A stretch of 64,000 nt of DNA from contig JANYDC010000136.1 of the NCBI GenBank assembly GCA_025359965.1, forward strand, positions 62,001 to 126,000, read 5' to 3'. Source of the stretch: Pedosphaera sp. (GTDB lineage: Bacteria; Verrucomicrobiota; Verrucomicrobiia; Limisphaerales; SXQI01). The notes beneath the pieces are model-generated. The model saw only the letters and a list, made by a program, of their open reading frames with translations, ran no database searches and was not told the DNA's origin. The translations under genes and the position numbers were made by a program. Positions within the stretch are counted from its first letter, which is position 1, and the number at the start of each line of letters is the position of its first letter. Positions 1 through 7,973 of this stretch are shown piece after piece.

Positions 1-177
1 CCCTAACGCAGTAGGAAGCGTTGCGGCTTCTCATTGGTTGACGCCAGCATCACCAAATAGTTCGCTCAGCACTTGCAATAATCGAAAGCCACCGAACAAA
101 TAATTTGGATTTTCCCCAAATCTAAAATAGTGGATCAGTGAATGCCTTGAGTGGACGTCATCTGAAACGGCCTCCTC

Positions 178-1788
178 TCAGGCCGAAGTCAAAGCCGAAC
201 GCGCGTCGTCGCTGCTGCCTGTTTTTTCCAAATAATAATCGTAGCCGCTGGGGTACGCAGTAACCCGGCCACCGTTAACATGCAGCACCTTGGTGGCTAG
301 ATGGCGGATGAAATGCACGTCATGGGAAATGAAGACCAGAGTGCCTTCATAACGCTCGAGAGCGATGGTGAGTGATTCCACAGTGACAATATCAAGGTGG
401 GTGGTGGGCTCGTCCATCAACAGGAGGTTGGGTGGATCGACCAGGAATTTAACCAGGTTGAGACGGCTTTTTTCTCCACCGCTCAGCACGCCAGTCAATT
501 TGTAAATCTCCTCCTTGCGGAACATAAACGAGCCCAGAATTCCTCGTGCCTCATCCTCACGCAGGGCCGGCGCGCTGGCCAAGACCTCGTCGAGAACGGT
601 CTTCTCCAAGTCCAGAGTGTCAGCGCGGTGCTGGCTGAAATAACCGATCTTGGAGTTATGGCCGGGTTTGCGTTCGCCCTGCTGGAATTCCACCACGCCA
701 GCCAGGATTTTCAGCAAAGTGGATTTTCCTGCGCCATTGGGCCCCACCAATACGGTGCGTTCGCCGCGTTCGACCTCCAGATCAAGGCCGCTGTAAACTT
801 TGTTCGAACCGTAGGCCATGTGAATACCCTCCAGCGAGATGGCACGCTGGCCACCGCGCGGGGGCGGCGGAATCTGAAAACGGAACGGTTTACGCGGAGC
901 GAGCGGCTTCTCGATCAGTTCCAAACGCTCGATCTGCTTGAGCTTGCTCATCGCCTGCGAGGCTTTGCTCGGAATGGCACGGAAACGATCGGCAAATTCC
1001 TGAAGCGCCTGGATTTCCTTCTGCTGGTTTTTATAGGCGGCCAGCTGCGTGTCGTAGTTGGCCTCGCGCTGGGTGAGGTAATCGCCGTAATTGCCGGTGT
1101 AAGCGATAATCTTCTTCTCTGAAATTTCGTAAACCTGCGTGACGACCTCGTCCATAAACTGGCGATCATGGGAAATGAGCAGCAGCGCGCCCGAATAATT
1201 CTTCAGATAATTCTGGAGCCACAGCAACGCCATCAGGTCCAAGTGGTTGGTAGGTTCGTCCAGCAGGAGCAAATCAGGTTCCATGACCAGCAACCTCGCC
1301 AAGTGCGCGCGCATCACCCAACCGCCGCTCATCTCCTTGGCGGGGCGGTCAAAATCGGAATCACGATAACCCAGGCCCACCAGCATTTTCTTGGCTTTGG
1401 CCTCGGCATGCGCATCGCTCAAGGCATCGTGTTTGGCATGTGCTTCGAGATACTCGGGGCTGGATACTGCGCCGGCCGCTTCCATCTGGTGGAGCAGCTT
1501 TTCAAGACGGGGAACTTCCGTCGCGCGGCCGGTGGCGAGGTCCAGCACCGTCTCCTCGGCCAGTGCCTCAGCCTCTTGCGGCAGATACCCCACGCTCGTC
1601 CATTCATCGCGCTCAATGGTCCCCTCATCGGGTTGGAGCGTTTTCAGGATGATGGAAAACAGTGTGGATTTACCCGCGCCATTGGGGCCGACGAGGGCCA
1701 CCCGGTCTCCGTAGTTGACCTGCATGGAGGCGTGTTCGAACAAAGTCCGACCGCCCAGGGACATCTTTAAATCGCGAATGGTGAGCAT
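178..1788 (-). CDS. ABC-F family ATP-binding protein (Uup/EttA-like)
   Basis: This is a soluble protein with two ABC ATPase domains and no membrane segments, the layout of ABC-F proteins that act on the ribosome. The first Walker A (GPNGAGKST) is at about residues 34-42, with a signature MSGGW and a Walker B/D-loop LLLLDEPTNHLD. A basic, helical linker follows, then a second GPNGAGKST near residue 350 and signature LSGGEKSR. The second Walker B region reads DEPTTHLD, where DEPTNHLD is usual. Length (536 aa) fits the family. The ATG at 1788 places the first beta strand directly at the N-terminus. The gene stands alone. The exact subfamily (translation factor, antibiotic protection or Uup-like) cannot be told from sequence alone. 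Confidence 0.93.
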   Translation of the reverse strand: MLTIRDLKMSLGGRTLFEHASMQVNYGDRVALVGPNGAGKSTLFSIILKTLQPDEGTIERDEWTSVGYLPQEAEALAEETVLDLATGRATEVPRLEKLLHQMEAAGAVSSPEYLEAHAKHDALSDAHAEAKAKKMLVGLGYRDSDFDRPAKEMSGGWVMRAHLARLLVMEPDLLLLDEPTNHLDLMALLWLQNYLKNYSGALLLISHDRQFMDEVVTQVYEISEKKIIAYTGNYGDYLTQREANYDTQLAAYKNQQKEIQALQEFADRFRAIPSKASQAMSKLKQIERLELIEKPLAPRKPFRFQIPPPPRGGQRAISLEGIHMAYGSNKVYSGLDLEVERGERTVLVGPNGAGKSTLLKILAGVVEFQQGERKPGHNSKIGYFSQHRADTLDLEKTVLDEVLASAPALREDEARGILGSFMFRKEEIYKLTGVLSGGEKSRLNLVKFLVDPPNLLLMDEPTTHLDIVTVESLTIALERYEGTLVFISHDVHFIRHLATKVLHVNGGRVTAYPSGYDYYLEKTGSSDDARSALTSA

Positions 1789-2044
1789 GAAAACCGCAGG
1801 ATAAAACCGGACATCGACAGGGCAAGCTCCGCCACAGCACCATTGCCGCGAACCAAGTTCCCAGAGCCGATCCAGCCCAACCCACAGCCCGGTACGTTGA
1901 ACAGCTCACACGGCAATAGCCAGCCAAAAAAATTCCTCATCGAAAGCTCTTAGCATTCACATTCAATCGTGGTCACGTAAAGACGCGAAAGCACGAAGCT
2001 CTCAATAAGAGAACGAAGGGAGTTTGGGCCGGGTTTAAAATCGG

Positions 2045-3106
2045 CTATTTGCCGGTTTTGGTTTTGATTCCCGCGAGCATGAGATCCTGCACAGCGGTCA
2101 GGTATTTTACACAGGCGGCTTGGTAGAGCGCCGGGTCTGCCACGGCTTCGAGAGACTTCGTCTTATAGGTGCCTCCACCGCCAGCAAGGATGCCAATAAC
2201 GCTGGCTGCGGCATCGCCCGCTTTTTGGCCTGAAGTAGTGACGTCCTTGAGGTCGGTGACGTAGTTATCAGTGCCGAATGCGTCATTTTTCATTTTAACG
2301 AACTCCTTGCCTCCAGTCATGGTGTTGCCAAAGAAGAATGATAACCGACTGAGCTTGGACAGGCTGATTTGTGGCTTAGTTTTGACGCTGGCGGAGAAAC
2401 TGAAAGTGCCGCCGCTGACATCCAATTGGCAAAAATCCACCACCAAATAAACATGGACCGCAGCCACTCCGCTGGATTTGGCGATCTGCGGCTCAAGACC
2501 GTTCGGCGCGCTGCGTCCCATGCCCGCTGACATAAGGGTGCCTGTGCCCACCGCTTGTTCATCGCCATAAAGAGGAACGGGCATGCCCTGCGGCGCGAAG
2601 ACTTGTGACGGCTGACCGGAAAACATGCCGCCGGAAACCTCGAACGGCGACGTTTTCATGTAGGATTTCATGTCCGCGTACTCCGTGCGTGCCGCGTATT
2701 CGGAGTAAGGCGCAATCTCGACCCCGAGTGTCTGGAGGCTTTTGACGAAGTTCGTATAGGCCTGATCCGTGATGGTCTGGAAAATGGCCGAGTTGAGCCC
2801 GGTGAGCTGGATGTTGGAGTTCACGTGCGCCGCACCCTCCGTTTCACGTCCCGCCCTGGCATTGGCATTCTTTTTGGTGATGAACTGGACGTTGAAAGCC
2901 GTGATCACCACTTTTTTGCAATCCTTCAATTGCTTAAACGAATCCACATTCACGGATCTTTCAGGCGTCGGGGATTCATCAAGTTTCACCAGCGAGGGCC
3001 CCAACGCCTTGGTAAGACTGCCCAGAACGCCGGCGGAGGATGAGACCTCAAATTTATGGGAGGCAAATACGGTGAGGATGGCAATGGCAAGATGTTTTCT
3101 GTTCAC
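2045..3106 (-). CDS. Exported protein of unknown function
   Basis: I do not recognise this 353-residue protein. It starts at GTG (an in-frame TAA lies directly upstream) with a short Lys/Arg-containing n-region and a hydrophobic stretch, which suggests export. The mature part alternates beta-prone segments (for example KKVVITAFNVQF and VHVYLVVDFCQL) with Gly/Ser-rich linkers, and has a Gly-rich stretch (ILAGGGGTY) near the C-terminus. No catalytic motif is visible. It is a single gene, divergent from ilvN. The reading frame is long and its composition is protein-like, so it is probably real. Confidence 0.75.
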   Translation of the reverse strand: MNRKHLAIAILTVFASHKFEVSSSAGVLGSLTKALGPSLVKLDESPTPERSVNVDSFKQLKDCKKVVITAFNVQFITKKNANARAGRETEGAAHVNSNIQLTGLNSAIFQTITDQAYTNFVKSLQTLGVEIAPYSEYAARTEYADMKSYMKTSPFEVSGGMFSGQPSQVFAPQGMPVPLYGDEQAVGTGTLMSAGMGRSAPNGLEPQIAKSSGVAAVHVYLVVDFCQLDVSGGTFSFSASVKTKPQISLSKLSRLSFFFGNTMTGGKEFVKMKNDAFGTDNYVTDLKDVTTSGQKAGDAAASVIGILAGGGGTYKTKSLEAVADPALYQAACVKYLTAVQDLMLAGIKTKTGK

Positions 3107-3235
3107 TTAAAATGTGTATCGGATTCCTGTGAGAATCCTCGAAGTGCAATTTCGATCAAGTCCCATTCCTCCTGATCCCGATGAACGGGGCCGTGCCGAT
3201 CCGACTGCTTTTCTGCAAAAGCTGAGGAAAACGAG

Positions 3236-3265
3236 TTGACCCGATGGCCCTGGCTTGGTTATGGT
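3236..3265 (+). promoter_or_regulatory. Candidate sigma70-type promoter of the ilv leader
   Basis: TTGACC (3236-3241) and TATGGT (3260-3265) are separated by 18 bases. Transcription would begin near 3272. This is a by-eye match only. If correct, the first possible ATG of the leader peptide (3261) would lie upstream of the transcript, and translation would begin at the in-frame ATG at 3273, almost leaderless. Confidence 0.35.
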
Positions 3266-3329
3266 GCTTGAAATGATAGCAAATGCCCTAGCTGGCCGGG
3301 TCGGGATCGTCGTCACCGTAGTAGGGTGA
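3261..3329 (+). CDS. Branched-chain amino acid leader peptide (ilv attenuator)
   Basis: This is a 22-codon open frame (18 codons if translation starts at the ATG at 3273). Ten of its 22 residues are Val, Ile or Leu. The end is the densest part, VGIVVTVVG followed by TGA at 3327-3329, with Val/Ile codons at 3300, 3306, 3309, 3312, 3318 and 3321. Runs of the regulatory amino acid just before the stop are the hallmark of attenuator leader peptides. The stop codon lies inside a hairpin, and a terminator-like hairpin follows 36 bases later, ahead of ilvN-ilvC. No strong ribosome binding site is visible, so the exact start is uncertain. Confidence 0.7.
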   Translation: MVLEMIANALAGRVGIVVTVVG

Positions 3330-3402
3330 CGCGACTTGGTGGCTTTGGCTGTTTGCTTGCAGGTCGCCCGCTGTTCCGGTTCGGACGCGGGCTTTTGTTT
3401 TT
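3309..3402 (+). promoter_or_regulatory. Transcription attenuator with mutually exclusive hairpins
   Basis: Three pairings compete. Pause-type stem: 3309-3317 with 3325-3335 (GTCACC/GGTGAC core), covering the Val codons and stop of the leader. Antiterminator: 3331-3338 (GCGACTTG) with 3360-3367 (CAGGTCGC), eight pairs including one G-U. Terminator: 3366-3371 (GCCCGC) with 3387-3392 (GCGGGC), followed by a U-rich tract. The antiterminator shares bases with both other stems. A ribosome stalled on the Val/Ile codons would therefore favour read-through into ilvN. The pairings are read from the sequence; the mechanism is inferred from enterobacterial ilv and leu operons. Confidence 0.65.
3366..3402 (+). 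terminator. Intrinsic terminator of the ilv attenuator
   Basis: A six-pair GC stem (3366-3371 with 3387-3392) is extended by a bulged inner helix (3373-3376 with 3383-3386). TTTTGTTTTT follows directly at 3393-3402. No gene ends upstream on this strand, so it serves the leader transcript rather than a preceding gene. Confidence 0.7.
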
Positions 3403-3479
3403 GCGAGCATGTTGCGAGGAGCCGCCAATCGACCAGACTGGTCCTGGGCGGATCATAAACTCAGAAGCTCGAATAACCT

Positions 3480-3956
3480 ATGCGACATACGATTTCCGTG
3501 TTGGTGGAGAACAAGTTCGGTGTGTTGACACGTATCGCCGGCCTTTTCAGCGGCCGCGGCTACAATATCGACACGTTGAATGTTGCACCCACCCAGAATC
3601 CTGACACTTCCCGCATGACCATTGTCACGCGCGGGGACGACGCCACGCTGGAGCAGATCGTCAAACAGTTGAACAAGCTGGTGGACGTTTTGAAGGTGGA
3701 TGACTTTCGTGAGAACGAATATGTGGACCGCGAACTGGTGCTCGTCAAAGTCGGAGTGGCAAACGCCCAAGTGCGCGCTGAGGTGATGCAGATCACCGAC
3801 GTGTTCCGCTGCAAGATTGTGGATGTGCAGCCGAAGAGCCTGACCATCGAAATCACCGGGGATGAGGGCAAGGTTGGCAAGTTTCTCGAATTGATGAGTC
3901 AGTTCGGCATTCTTGATGTGACACGGACGGGAAAAGTGGCGCTTCCGCGCAATTAA
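3480..3956 (+). CDS. ilvN: Acetolactate synthase regulatory (small) subunit
   Basis: This is the regulatory subunit of acetolactate synthase, the first common enzyme of valine, leucine and isoleucine synthesis. It binds valine and activates the catalytic subunit. The N-terminal ACT domain covers about residues 3-75 (RHTISVLVENKFGVLTRIAG, then the RGYNI turn). The C-terminal small-subunit domain follows, ending near residue 157. Its length of 158 aa is standard. It lies 40 bases upstream of ilvC and behind the attenuator. The catalytic subunit gene ilvB, which usually precedes ilvN, is not in this window. Confidence 0.95.
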   Translation: MRHTISVLVENKFGVLTRIAGLFSGRGYNIDTLNVAPTQNPDTSRMTIVTRGDDATLEQIVKQLNKLVDVLKVDDFRENEYVDRELVLVKVGVANAQVRAEVMQITDVFRCKIVDVQPKSLTIEITGDEGKVGKFLELMSQFGILDVTRTGKVALPRN

Positions 3957-3995
3957 TTTTTTCAAACAGAGACAAACTCAATCAATAGACAAGAC

Positions 3996-5021
3996 ATGCC
4001 AGCCAAAGTTTATACGGATAAAGACGCCGATTTGAAGGTGTTGAGCGACAAAACGCTTGCGGTGCTCGGTTTCGGTTCCCAAGGCCACGCTCACGCGCTG
4101 AACCTGAAGGAAAGCGGACTGAAGGTCATCATCGGCCTTTACGAGGGCAGCAAATCCATCGCGGTCGCCAAAGAAAAAGGTTTTGAGGTTTACACCACGG
4201 CTGAAGCGGTCAAACGCGCCGACGTGATTTTTGTGGCTCTCCCCGACACCAAGCAGCAAGCGGCATACGAAAAGGACATCGCGCCCAATCTGACGAAGGG
4301 CAAAACACTGTTATTCTCCCACGGTTTCGCTGTTCACTTCAAGACGCTGGTTCCACCTGCGGATGTCGACGTTATTCTGGTCGCCCCAAAGGGACCGGGA
4401 CATATCGTGCGCCGCCAGTACCTCGAAGGGAAAGGTGTTCCCTCACTGATCGCTGTCTATCAAAACCCAAGCAAAAAAGCCAAGAAAGTGGCGCTGGCCT
4501 GGGCGAAGGGAATCGGCGGCACTCGCGCGGGTGTCATCGAAACGACTTTCAAGGAAGAAACCGAAACTGATTTGTTCGGTGAACAAACCGTGCTTTGCGG
4601 AGGCGTGAGCGCGCTGGTTACGGCTGGTTACGAGGTGTTGGTTGAAGCCGGATATCAACCTGAGATGGCCTACTTCGAGTGCTTGCACGAGCTAAAGCTG
4701 ACGGTGGATTTGATGAACGAGGCCGGCGTCAGCGGCATGCGTTTCTCGATCTCCGAGACGGCCAAGTGGGGTGACGTCTCAGTCGGCCCGAAAATCATCG
4801 ATGCCAGCGTGAAAAAACGCATGGTACAAGCCCTCAAGGAAATCCAAAACGGTAAATTTGCCAAAGGCTGGGTGGCGGAATACAAAGCCGGTTATCCCAA
4901 CTACAAGAAGCTTCTAAAAGCGGGCGAAGGTCACAATATTGAAAAAGTGGGGGCACGCCTTCGTTCAATGATGCCCTGGATGCAGAAGCGCTCGATCAAG
5001 GGTGCGCAAGCGTCATACTAA
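3996..5021 (+). CDS. ilvC: Ketol-acid reductoisomerase (class I)
   Basis: It isomerises and reduces acetolactate or acetohydroxybutyrate in branched-chain amino acid synthesis. The Rossmann motif [10 protein letters not shown] is at about residues 25-34. The catalytic region has ETDLFGEQ (Mg-binding Asp and Glu), ECLHELK and the serine motif RFSISETA. At 341 aa it is the short class I form. The loop that reads the cofactor phosphate is GLYEGSKS; many class I enzymes have GLREGS, so an arginine is replaced by tyrosine, and the NADPH/NADH preference is open. It follows ilvN and is closed by a strong terminator. Confidence 0.96.
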   Translation: MPAKVYTDKDADLKVLSDKTLAVLGFGSQGHAHALNLKESGLKVIIGLYEGSKSIAVAKEKGFEVYTTAEAVKRADVIFVALPDTKQQAAYEKDIAPNLTKGKTLLFSHGFAVHFKTLVPPADVDVILVAPKGPGHIVRRQYLEGKGVPSLIAVYQNPSKKAKKVALAWAKGIGGTRAGVIETTFKEETETDLFGEQTVLCGGVSALVTAGYEVLVEAGYQPEMAYFECLHELKLTVDLMNEAGVSGMRFSISETAKWGDVSVGPKIIDASVKKRMVQALKEIQNGKFAKGWVAEYKAGYPNYKKLLKAGEGHNIEKVGARLRSMMPWMQKRSIKGAQASY

Positions 5022-5045
5022 TCAACAAAGTTTCAATTTCGAGAA

Positions 5046-5077
5046 GACACCGGCTTTTAAAGCCGGTGTCTTTTTTT
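5046..5077 (+). terminator. Intrinsic terminator after ilvC
   Basis: Perfect nine-pair stem GACACCGGC/GCCGGTGTC (5046-5054 with 5062-5070), with a short TTTTAAA loop that can pair further, followed by seven T residues. It lies 24 bases after the ilvC stop. Confidence 0.95.
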
Positions 5078-5120
5078 ATGCAGGCCCGCGCTCGGGAGAA
5101 TCTGACAAGTCAACAGGATG

Positions 5121-7109
5121 TCAGCCGATGCGGAGCGTGGGTGTTTTGAGTATTTCCCGCACATTATCAACCAATTCGGTGGATGTGTAAGGTTTTTGAA
5201 GGAACCCCGACTGGCTCAAGAATTCATCAATCTGGGGATTGCGGGCGTAGCCGGAGGTAAAAAGAATGCGCAGATTCTTTTGGAGTTGCGATGCGGCTTT
5301 GGCCAGTTCGATGCCGCCCATGCGGGGCATAATGATGTCGGTAAAGAGCAGATCAATCTTATCCCTGTTACTTTCAAACAGGTCGAGTCCCTCCTGGCCG
5401 TCCGAAGCAAGGAGTACGTTGTATCCATGACGGCGAAGAATAAGCGCGGCAAAATCTCGGAGGGCAAGCTCATCCTCGACAATCAAAATGGAGGCTCGGA
5501 TCTGTTTTACCTGGGGCGGGGAAACTAAAGTGGCCGCAGGAGCGATGGTACTCGCTGGACTGGCAGCGAGCATGGGCATTGCTGAGCTTGGAGGCAGTAC
5601 CAATTGGGCTGTTGGATCGCGGGGAAGATAAATGCGGAAGGTTGATCCTTCTCCCTGTTTACTCTGGAAGCCGATGGCCCCCTGATGCTGACGCGCAATG
5701 GCGTCGGCGCTCGCAGCAGCGAGGCTCACACCGGGCGAGTGGCCTTTCCCCTCGTAGAAGGGTTCGAATAAATGGGGACGCTCATCAAAAGGAATCTCGC
5801 ACCCCGTATCGCCCACGCTAAGCAAAATGTACTCGCCGGCAGGCAAACCGAGGGGAACGCCTATCGAATCCTGCGGCAGGGAAACATTGGAGGTTCCGAT
5901 CATCAAGCGGCCGCCCTCCGGCATCGAATCACGGGCGCGAAGCGCCAGATTCAAAATCAGATTTGAAATTTTTGCGGAATCAGCCCTGATCCACCCGAGA
6001 TCAGAGGAGAGCCAGGTCAGCAAATCGATGCGCGATCCCAAGAGCCGAACCAGGGTGGCCCGTGACTCGCCGACTAGATGGTTGAGATTAAGGGGTGCGA
6101 TGGAGAGGCTTTCCTTTTTACTCAGGGAAAGCAGTTGCTGGGTGAGCGCTAGGGCGCGCTCGGAGCTGGCTGAAATCTGGGCCAGGTCGTGCAACGCTCT
6201 GACATCACTGGCGAGCCCCGATCTAAGGAGGCCGACGTGCCCGGCGATGACGGTCAAAAGGTTGTTAAAATCAGTGGCGACTCCCCCGGCAAAACGGGCC
6301 ACTGCCTCCATTCGCCCCGCGTGGCGAATACCCTCTTCATTACGCTGGCGGTGGCTGATGTCACGGCAAAGAATCTGCACCGCTATTTCCCCGTGATAAG
6401 TGATGGAGCGGGCCATGACATCCACCAATATGCGGCGTCCGTCGAGAGTGACCATCGGGCATTCCCATGCGGGATTCTCCGCGCCTTTAATGGTGTCATC
6501 AAGTTGTCGAATCACCATTTCCAACGCTGGACCCTCCACTAAATCCCCAGCATCACGGTTGACGAGGTCAAAGGGTGTTTGTGCGCCGAATAACCGCACG
6601 GCAGCAGGGTTGACGTAAACTATTTTGCCCAACCTTAGGATCAGCGTTCCGTCAGGCGAAGATTCGACAAGCTTGCGGTAGCGCTCCTCGCTTTCGCGCA
6701 AAGCCCCTTCCTCGACCCGGCGTTTGCGGCGCTGGGACGATTCCCGTAGTGCCTCAGTGGTGATTTCACCCAATCGCCCAAGATTTGAAATGTGCAGAAA
6801 ATCATAGGCTCCCGCTTTGAGGCAGAGAACAGCAATCTCTTGAGTGGCATCCTCTGAAATGACGATAAAAGGGAAATCCAATGCGCGTTCACGCAGAAGG
6901 CCCAACACAGCGGAACTGTCAACACCCACCACAGGATGGAAGACCAAAACCAAGTCCCAACCCTCCTCGGAGAGCGCGGCACGAAAGCCGGTCGAGCTGT
7001 CCACTTTGCGGACGAGTGGCGCAAAATCTGCCAGTCGCAAAGCCATCAGGAGGTGATCTGCCTTGGCAGAACCTCCCTCAAATATCAATGCTTTGACTGG
7101 CGTGCTCAT
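5121..7109 (-). CDS. Hybrid sensor protein with degenerate histidine kinase core and intact receiver
   Basis: Domains in order: a receiver-like N-terminus (about residues 5-125) that lacks the acidic pocket; a PAS domain (about 140-260) with typical ESSPDGTLIL and ILCRDISHRQ segments; a kinase core; a proline/alanine linker; and a C-terminal receiver (about 535-655). The DHp helix reads GGVATDFNNLL where GGVAHDFNNLL is usual, so the phospho-accepting His is Thr. The ATPase N-box has LNLALRARDSM (Arg for the second Asn). The G1 box is DTGCEI (second Gly lost) and the G2 box is not recognisable. The C-terminal receiver keeps Glu-Asp, Asp (FTDIIMP), Ser (FTSGY) and Lys (QKPY). It is monocistronic. 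It probably signals without its own kinase activity. Confidence 0.9.
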   Translation of the reverse strand: MSTPVKALIFEGGSAKADHLLMALRLADFAPLVRKVDSSTGFRAALSEEGWDLVLVFHPVVGVDSSAVLGLLRERALDFPFIVISEDATQEIAVLCLKAGAYDFLHISNLGRLGEITTEALRESSQRRKRRVEEGALRESEERYRKLVESSPDGTLILRLGKIVYVNPAAVRLFGAQTPFDLVNRDAGDLVEGPALEMVIRQLDDTIKGAENPAWECPMVTLDGRRILVDVMARSITYHGEIAVQILCRDISHRQRNEEGIRHAGRMEAVARFAGGVATDFNNLLTVIAGHVGLLRSGLASDVRALHDLAQISASSERALALTQQLLSLSKKESLSIAPLNLNHLVGESRATLVRLLGSRIDLLTWLSSDLGWIRADSAKISNLILNLALRARDSMPEGGRLMIGTSNVSLPQDSIGVPLGLPAGEYILLSVGDTGCEIPFDERPHLFEPFYEGKGHSPGVSLAAASADAIARQHQGAIGFQSKQGEGSTFRIYLPRDPTAQLVLPPSSAMPMLAASPASTIAPAATLVSPPQVKQIRASILIVEDELALRDFAALILRRHGYNVLLASDGQEGLDLFESNRDKIDLLFTDIIMPRMGGIELAKAASQLQKNLRILFTSGYARNPQIDEFLSQSGFLQKPYTSTELVDNVREILKTPTLRIG

Positions 7110-7295
7110 ATTAAACCCACACTATACCCATTATCCCGTTCAAAATATGAATGAATAGGACTCAATTGCGATTGGACTGCCGCGCCATTCAGAAAACCGC
7201 GAGGGGGGAACTCCCGCCTCAGGGTCGTTGGGCGAGGGCTTCTCAAGTCTGCAACCGCAGTTGCGTTAATTCGTTAAAGCGAGTTTAGTGCCAAG

Positions 7296-7973
7296 GTGAT
7301 TCGTCTGGTCCTATTCGATATCGACGGCACCCTGATCCGCTCCGGCGGCGCGGGGGTCCATGCCTTTGCTGAAGCATTCGCAGAAGTATTCCAAGCGCCA
7401 CAAGCCACGTCCGCAATGAAGTTCGCGGGGCGCACTGACTTTTCACTGGCCCGTGAAGGGATGAAAGCTCTTGGGCTCGATCCCAAAGAGGAGGATTTTA
7501 AGCGTTTTTTTTCCTCTTACACCTTTTTCCTTGGAGAACGTCTTAAGGACCGTCCTGGGTCGGTGTGCGTGGGAGTGCCGGAATTTCTGCTGGGTCTGGC
7601 CCAGTTGCGCAATCCCCCTGTGCTGGGATTGCTGACGGGCAACATCCGCCTCGGTGCGGAATTAAAGCTGCGGCACTACGGGTTGTGGGAGCATTTTGTC
7701 TTTGGAGCCTACGCTGACGATCATGAGGATCGAAATTTCATCGCGGTTAAAGCGCATGAGCGTGGGCGTGAACATCTGGGCCCTTCCCTGGCTGGCCGCG
7801 AAATTCTGGTGATCGGGGATACTCCGCACGACATCACGTGCGGTCGCGCCATCGGTGCGCGAGTTTTGGCCGTTGCCACTGGCGGTCACACGATCGAGGA
7901 ACTTACGGCCTGCCAGCCTGATTTGGTGGTAGAGGACCTAACGAAAATAAGCGCGGACGAAGCGTGCGCGTGA
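7296..7973 (+). CDS. HAD-superfamily phosphatase (phosphoglycolate phosphatase-like)
   Basis: All four HAD motifs are visible: DIDGTLI with the nucleophile Asp near residue 8, LLTGN (motif II), a lysine in ELKLRHYG (motif III) and GDTPHDI (motif IV). A helical cap lies between motifs I and II. At 225 aa it fits the Gph/PgmB-like group, and the substrate cannot be assigned. The GTG at 7296 is chosen because it sits directly before the first beta strand and no upstream in-frame start is available. It converges with the UbiD-family gene with no gap. Confidence 0.9.
   Translation: MIRLVLFDIDGTLIRSGGAGVHAFAEAFAEVFQAPQATSAMKFAGRTDFSLAREGMKALGLDPKEEDFKRFFSSYTFFLGERLKDRPGSVCVGVPEFLLGLAQLRNPPVLGLLTGNIRLGAELKLRHYGLWEHFVFGAYADDHEDRNFIAVKAHERGREHLGPSLAGREILVIGDTPHDITCGRAIGARVLAVATGGHTIEELTACQPDLVVEDLTKISADEACA

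Noticed and set aside
397-1770. Long plus-strand frames (up to 241 codons) opposite the ABC-F gene
   Set aside because: They lie antisense to a clear ABC-F coding sequence and their translations show no motifs; they are shadows of high-GC coding DNA.
3244-3276. Ten-codon frame (MALAWLWCLK) preceding the ilv leader with an ATGA overlap
   Set aside because: Too short to judge and not rich in branched-chain residues; the overlap could easily be chance. The Val/Ile-rich frame fits the attenuator better.
3326-3604. 92-codon frame running through the ilv attenuator into ilvN
   Set aside because: It crosses the terminator hairpin and overlaps the ACT domain start of ilvN in another frame; no protein features.
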